Assembly: GCA_009829735.1 (NCBI GenBank)
Contig: CM020620.1
Span: forward strand, 15,163,186 to 15,227,185
Source: Pyropia yezoensis
Taxonomy: Eukaryota; Rhodophyta; Bangiophyceae; Bangiales; Bangiaceae
Length of the DNA stretch: 64,000 nt
Direction: 5' to 3'
In this document: piece after piece, positions 58,410 to 64,000 of the stretch
Position numbering within the stretch: position 1 is the stretch's first letter
Layout: each line of letters begins with the position of its first letter
Notes under the pieces: generated by a model
The model's database searches: none
Told to the model about the DNA's origin: nothing
Seen by the model: the letters and a program-made list of their open reading frames with translations, nothing else
Translations under genes and position numbers: made by a program

Positions 58410-60059
58410 TAGATACCAAACAGAAACACCCGCAACCGCCTGCAATTTCGAGCCATCTCTCACACCTGCCCGCCCATCTGCAGAGCAGCTGTTGCCTTCC
58501 CTGTTGCCGGCGGTGAGGAGCGGGATGTGCTCCCCCTCGCTTGTCCCACACACCCGCGCCCCCACCCCCCGAGGTCGGCCAGAACAGGGCACTTGGTGGA
58601 GGCGGGGCGTGACCATGGCGAGGAAGGCGGCGGCTGGGGGGGAGCTGCAGATGGGGGATGATTACGGCTGTGGTGGAGGTAGGGACATTTTCTTGAGGCG
58701 TGGCGCGGGAGTCGGCGGCGGTCGGTGAGGGAGGGACGGCACTGGCGGCGACAATGGCGGTGGCAGGAGTCTGTTGATGGGCAGCAACGGCAGGCGTGCT
58801 GGGGAGGGGGCCATGGGGTGGATTGTTGTGGCCGACGCCACCACCACGAACTCCCCCATGAGGCGTTATGGGGGAGTTCGTGGTGGTGCCGTTGGGGTTT
58901 GTGGCGGATGTGGAGAGATAGCGGGGGGTATTGCGGCGGTGGCTGTAGCTGTCGTGTGGTGGGGACCCGGGAGGGCAACAAGGGGGGCGGCCTGGCAAGC
59001 GGAGTCATCCTCCATAGCTTGGCTCCACTGCAAGTAAAAAGAGAACTCTCTTATCAGTCAAGCCCGCCTATGCGCCGCAGCCGCTCTGCGCCGGCTGCTG
59101 CCGCGGCCGCGCTTCCAGTGACCCCATGCAAAGATGCAGCCGTCCCCTCCCACCTCCCCCTGGCATGCACCGCTTCCGGCTACCATCGCACGAGCAATCG
59201 TGGACGACCGCTGCCAGGAGGTTACAGAATCTCCCGGGCGACCAGGCCTGCGGCCGCCGGCGCAGCCACCACCACCTCCAGGGACCACGCGGAGACGGTT
59301 ATGCCCGGGTCACTGGACGCGGTCGGAAGGCCCACCCCTGAGAGCGCCCACCGGACCCCCAACGACGCCGTGCTCGTGCAAAACCGCAGACAGAACATAG
59401 ACGCGGCCCATCCCGCCCATTGTATTGTCGACGGGGTGCGGAGGGGGAGGAACCGCCGCTGGCGCAACGCGGTCGCCGGCCTCGTCGGCCCTACCCGGGC
59501 CGGCGCTGGCATTGCGTCAATTGTAGCGCTCCCAATGCCGCCGCCGCTGGCCAGCGCCTCGGCAGGGCCGCCACTACCCCTCGTGTACGACGCAACTGGC
59601 GGGGCGGTGGCTGCATCGGCCGGCGGCACGGCCACGTCGCCCGTCAACGCCGCTGCCAGCAACGGCGCGGCCACGGCGGCGGTGGGCACCCCCCTAGCGT
59701 TGTCGAGCGGCTCTACCCCGCCGACCAGATGAGCTCCCTGGTCGACGCGCCCAGGTTTTCAACGCAAGGGACGGGGAAGCCGCCGGCGCGACGACGCCGG
59801 CGTCCACCGTGTCGGCCACGGCGCCCACCCCGGCCGCGGGGCACCGGCACCGCGTCGCAGGTTGCGCCACCGCTGCCGCCGCCGGGCACCGGCGCGGAGG
59901 GCCCGCCACCGCCTCCCGCGGCGGCCGCTATCGGCGCGGCGGCGGCGACACAGGTCGGCGACGCGGCCACGCCCGTCGCTGCCAGCAACCGATGGGCGGG
60001 CAGGCGCGAGAAATCGCGCGAAATTGCAGGCGGTTTCGGGTGTTTCTGTTTGGTATCTA
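58410..60059. mobile_element. TA-flanked DNA element with ~69-bp inverted repeats
   Basis: Body 58412-60057 between TA dinucleotides. The ends begin GATACCAAACAGAAACACCC and remain about 90 percent matched for roughly 69 bp. The other copy of the host segment (54907-54912) lacks the element. Inside are GC-rich frames without a recognisable transposase and a perfect hairpin at 58839-58888. It is distinct in sequence from the 1.27-kb family but has the same TA preference; probably a non-autonomous Tc1/mariner-type element. Confidence 0.75.
58839..58888. repeat. Perfect 21-bp inverted repeat with 8-nt loop
   Basis: 58839-58859 (caccaccacgaactccccca, then t) pairs exactly with 58868-58888 across the loop gaggcgtt. 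It is inside the TA-flanked element and does not resemble its ends. Confidence 0.9.
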
Positions 60060-60220
60060 CGATCCTAACCCCACTCCTGACTGCCATCTACCATGGCGGA
60101 GCCCGCGACGTCGCCTCTTCTGACTGGCCATGGTGATTCTTGCCTCGAACAATGGCGTGCAATCGCCACAAACCCCACCCTTGCTCTATCATAAATACTA
60201 ACCCCACGCTAGCACCATGA
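60060..60220 (-). other. Empty site of the 1.27-kb transposon in a duplicated segment
   Basis: On the minus strand this matches the flanks of the transposon at 53606-54877 joined together, with one TA (60089-60090) in place of the element. Homology runs from gctagcgtggggtta to the right edge of the 58410-60059 element and resumes beyond that element's left end. Confidence 0.85.
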
Positions 60221-63200
60221 CCCCCCTCCCCCTTCCCCGCAGTGCCCCGATTGGCTGCGCCCAGCACCCCCCCCTTCTGTGGGTTGTTATATAAGACTGC
60301 GCGTGCCCAAGAGTGGCTCTCGAGGTGTACGTGTACAGTAAATACATACACGGTGGGGACCCAGGAAAGGGTCTTGAGAGTGCATCATACGTTGGCCGCT
60401 CAACGAACACCAGCCCGTGCGAAACAGACACAGCGAAAGGACAAATATAAGAGAGTTTTGGCATGTAATCCGACGGTCGCTTTCGACGGTCTTTTGAGGG
60501 TGTTTGGACAGTAGGAGGGCGACTGGATCTTCCAGACAGTCGTGGGATCTCGGTATTTTGGTCATAGAACAAATGACTCCTTTTTGCGGCAGCGGGCAAG
60601 TACTGGACGGGTGCCTCGGTGGAACACTGGTCTCGTGCAGGCTCCCTGAAGAGCGCCTGCCTATGACCCCACACTTCGGAGAGAGAACGGCATGTGCCTA
60701 CGGCGTCAGGCCGCGGTCGCCCAAGGCTACAAACGTACTTGCAGGCTCCCTCATACTGGGACGGCGCCTATATCGCAGCCTGTTTTCACAACGAACCTCC
60801 TCTTTCGGCCTCTACCTGACCCGGAGCCTGTCGCTCTGCTGGGCGCTCCAACCCGGCTGCCAGGGCGTCCACCCCCCTCCCTGTCCATCTCTGTACTGCG
60901 CATATGGGACATGTTGAGCGGGTAGCCTCTCAACAGGACCACGCCCTGCGCCACCACACGCCGTACAACACGAAGGTCTCTCATCTTGGCCGTGATGGTC
61001 ATGATGACTTCGGTTGGGTGTGGATATTTGATACGTACCCCCTGGAAACTATGGCAATTGTCTGCCTACTTGCCCAGCGTCGCGTCTCGTGCTGCTGGCG
61101 CCGCTCTCGTCGTGTCAGTGGCCTACGGCCAATAGATATCCGGCAGCACGGTAGGTGAGTGTTCGCAAGGCCGGGACGCCTGACTTCTCCACTGGCACGT
61201 CGACATTGAGGCAACCGCACAGTAGTGTGCGGTTGTGCTCTGCTCACCCGCGGAGCCCGATGCTCCTCCTCGCCAGCCTCAAATGACCAGCGATTGTTTT
61301 CGCTGGACGATGCAGCAGGCCGCACCGTACGGCCAGCCCTGTGGGCGCATTGCTACCCCAAGCGAGGAGCGCACTAAAAAAAGATAAAAGATGGACGGCG
61401 AGAGGAGCACCCCTACTCCAAAGGTAGCGAGGGGGTGTCAGGGTTCGTTTTTCAAGGGACATGTGCTCCCAGGCTGACCTGGGGGTCGGGCTTTTGGATG
61501 TCCTCAATTGCGGCCCTGACCGGGGTGCGTCGGCCTTCCGGCCATCCAGTCAAATGTCATGCGCGCCAATCTGCTTGGCCGTCGGCCAAGCGCTCGTTGA
61601 GGAGCGACACGCCACGTGCGGATGCCGTCGGTGGTTGTTGCTGGCACGACTGCTGACTCTGGGCTTGCCGGACGGTAGCGCAACCGGCGGCTGCCTGGCG
61701 CCACGTGGGGACTGCATGCAAGCTCCATCTCGGTGACTGTCCGCCACCAAAAGTCCACCAGAGGTGCGACTGTGTGGCAGTCTGGCTCTATACTTCTTTG
61801 ACGGTGGAGGCGACGACAGTGGAGAGACCTCGCCGTCTGGAGGGCGGCCACTCGCGACCAAATCTTCTAGGATTCTCTTGGCGAATCAAACTCAGAAGCC
61901 TGTGTGGATTGGGTGATTGGGTGCTTCTCGTTCCTGAGTACTGACCGTCAAGTGGTCCCCCCATATCCTTCACATCCCGCAGACTCGATGCACTCCAACA
62001 CCAGTTTGTGGCCCTCGTGCCCTCTTCAGCCTGAGCTGGTCAGACGCCATCAGAGACCCTTGCATGAGCTTGTTCACGAACCATCACGCGAGACACTGCG
62101 GGCGGTCTGTGGTCTCGAGGCTGTGGCCATCCACTCAACCTGACGAGCTTTTTCGTTGTTGCTGGCAGGCGCGCGCGTCGTTGTGTGGCGTTTGCAGTCG
62201 CTGCTCAACGGCACAGTAAGAACATCCGCCCAATCAACTCTCAAAGCGCACCTAACAGCCACCCAGCGTATCGTGTCTGATTGGCTGTTTCGGATGCCCA
62301 ACATCGACGCCTCTGCTAGTCTACAGTGTGGGGACACACCCAGGGGCTGGGTGGCGTTTGTGGAAAAGACACGTGCTGGCGCGTGCGACAGGGAGAGGCG
62401 GCACCGGTGCGCGGTGGAGGCCGCCTGCCACGCGGCTCGGTCTTGCACTGGGTCCGCGGGTCTCGCTTGCGGATCGCCCAGTCCATAGCCAAGAAAGGTA
62501 CCTCGATGGCCCGTCTGGCGGTCTGGATGCCCGCGCCCCCCCCTCTGAAAGGGGATGGACGGGGTGGGGAGAGCGAGCCGGGCAGCCTCGCTGGCGGCAC
62601 GCGGGTCTCTGGCTTGCCAGTCACCGAACGGCTCAGGTGGCCGGTTGGCCAGGCGGGGTGCTGTCGCGACCGACGCCCCCCCCCTCTCTCGGGGCCCCTC
62701 GGCGGCATGCGCAGGCAGCGGGTCGAGTGGCCAGGAGACTCGGCGACCCCATGTACCCCCACCAGCCCCCCGTGCTCAGGCCGCACGGCCCTGGCGCGCG
62801 CCGGTGCGAGGAAAAAACTCCCCGCTGCCGGCCGCCGGGACGAAGGCATCTGGCCGCGGCGCTGCGAACGGCTGGCAGGCGGCGCGCGTGTGCGAGCTCG
62901 TGCCACGATTGGTAGACGCCCCTTCCCCCACCCTGTGGGAGGGGGATTCCGCACGCCCGAAAGGGGGGGGAGGGCCTCGGCGGTCACGGAAGAGAGAGGT
63001 TGCCTCCGTGGCATGTGGCCACGTGCGCTAGGGGGGTTGGTTGGCATATTTGGTGCGGGCCGCCCGGCGTCGCCCCTCTCTCTCCCACACACGACTATTT
63101 CGGCGCGTGTGCCAGCGCCGCCGCCCACACCCCGACGGACGACCTGGCGGCTGGGCGGCCGGGTGCGGCAAGAGCCACCCGGCGGGACGCGGCCGCCCCC

Positions 63201-63907
63201 ACCTAGACGGCCCTGTCCAGCGTGGTGGCGGTCGCCGGCCACACGCAAACCCCCACCGGGCACGAGGGGCCCCCCGCCTAGCCCCCTGGCCGCCCCCTCT
63301 CCCCGCCCCCCCTATTCCCGCCGCCTTCCTCTTGCGCACCTACCTGCCCCCCCCCCCCCCCCCCCCCCCCCCCGCCCCCCCTCCCGCCCGCCCGCCCACG
63401 CGGCGGGTCCCGCCGCCGTCAGCCTCGTCCTCACCCGCCGGGCATTAGGATCTTGTGACCGCGACACGCCAGCCGCCGCGCGGAGGTCTGGGGGGGAGTG
63501 CAAGGGTGGTGGCGGACGAGCGGCGCTTGCCCAGGTGGTGACAGCCCACGCCGCGGCCGCGCGGCCAACCCGCGTGGGCGTGGTGGGCAACTGGCGGCGC
63601 CGCCACCCCCCGCGCGCGCGCCGCCGCCTGTGGGCGTGTCCTGGGGCGGGGTGGCCACCGGGCCGGGTCGGTCCTGTTGCGGACTGCCTCCGCACTCCCT
63701 GGCTGGCGAGACGTGGGGGTGCGAGGTGGGGGGGAAGAGGGATTCGCGGAGAGAGGAAGCGCAGGTCGCTGGCAAGCGGGCACTGCACACCCCGCCGATG
63801 CTGCACAGGTGGCTTCCCCCCCACCCTTACCCACCCCTCCCCCACCGCTCCTACCACGTCGCGCGCCGACTGCTGTGCCGCGCCGAGGCAACCGTGGCCA
63901 TCGCAGC
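60221..63907. other. No gene supported
   Basis: 60240-62500 has moderate composition and several short frames. The one at about 62170-62488 (SAQSTLKAHLTATQRIVSDW) reads like protein and follows a possible acceptor (ttgctggcag), but I recognise nothing and see no start. 62500-63900 is GC-rich with a C-run at 63350-63373. Promoter DNA for the gene at 63908 is expected near the right end. Confidence 0.35.
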
Positions 63908-64000
63908 ATGGCCGCCCCCTTCCTAGCCGACGCAGCCGTCTGCCGGTGGCTCTTCCTCAAGGACATGGGCGCCGCCGATGCCGAGGTGCTGCGGTGCCCT
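63908..64000 (+). CDS. Start of an unidentified gene, cut by the window edge
   Basis: An ATG in a good context (gcagcATGGcc) opens a frame that stays open for all 31 codons to the end of the window. The residues (MAAPFLADAAVCRWLFLKDM...) have folded-protein composition, unlike the GC-driven frames to its left. Too short to assign. Confidence 0.4.
   Translation, partial: MAAPFLADAAVCRWLFLKDMGAADAEVLRCP

Noticed and set aside
58725..59732. 335-codon frame inside the 1.65-kb TA element as a possible transposase
   Set aside because: No DDE/D motif, no helix-turn-helix, no ATG at the start, and GC-driven composition.

Overview
This is nuclear DNA from a GC-rich eukaryote. Several genes have canonical GT-AG introns (RPN12, RPN3, TDP2-like, PEX22-like, a kinase); others are single-exon. 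The gene set (26S proteasome subunits, DDX3/Ded1 and DDX21 helicases, a PEX22-like peroxin), a chromodomain Ty3 retrotransposon, a possible plastid-type leader and very long G/C homopolymers suggest a red alga of the Porphyra/Pyropia type. That assignment is inference; nothing in the window proves it.

Layout. 1-3235 is the right-hand part of one LTR retrotransposon: an antisense ORF and a 3' LTR. 3236-4260 holds a microsatellite, a 32-bp minisatellite and a C-rich tract. 4261-13639 is a complete Ty3/gypsy chromovirus with 469-bp LTRs, a TCTAC target duplication, Gag, Pol (two in-frame TAG stops) and a long ORF antisense to the element between pol and the 3' LTR. It sits 31 bp upstream of the ATG of a coiled-coil gene (13671-14483). 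15.6-25.2 kb is a dense host-gene block: a DDX21-like helicase, RPN12 and RPN3 (divergent, sharing a 687-bp intergenic region) and a TDP2-like phosphodiesterase. 25.2-32.4 kb is a transposon nest: a 0.65-kb inverted-repeat element, a 1.27-kb TA-flanked element, a 0.86-kb element with TCA duplications, and a PIF/Harbinger unit (DDE transposase plus a Myb-like ORF) whose transposase is split by a solo LTR. 33.5-47.1 kb is a second host block: Ded1/DDX3, a short protein of unknown function with a possible plastid leader, RPT5, PEX22-like and a large protein kinase. 47.1-53.5 kb is almost pure G/C low-complexity DNA with one decayed fragment of a class-II DAHP synthase. 53.6-60.2 kb holds more non-autonomous DNA transposons, including two loci that are reciprocal filled and empty sites. 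60.2-63.9 kb has no gene I can support; a partial ORF starts at 63908.

Functional themes. Three 26S regulatory-particle genes (RPN12, RPN3, RPT5) lie within about 22 kb, two of them head-to-head. The most unusual items are the antisense ORF that appears in two LTR elements, the two paralogous sites showing TA-specific insertion of two elements plus a 2-nt excision-type footprint, and the Harbinger gene broken by a solo LTR. Splice junctions were chosen by reading GT/AG sites and keeping frame; no transcript evidence was available.
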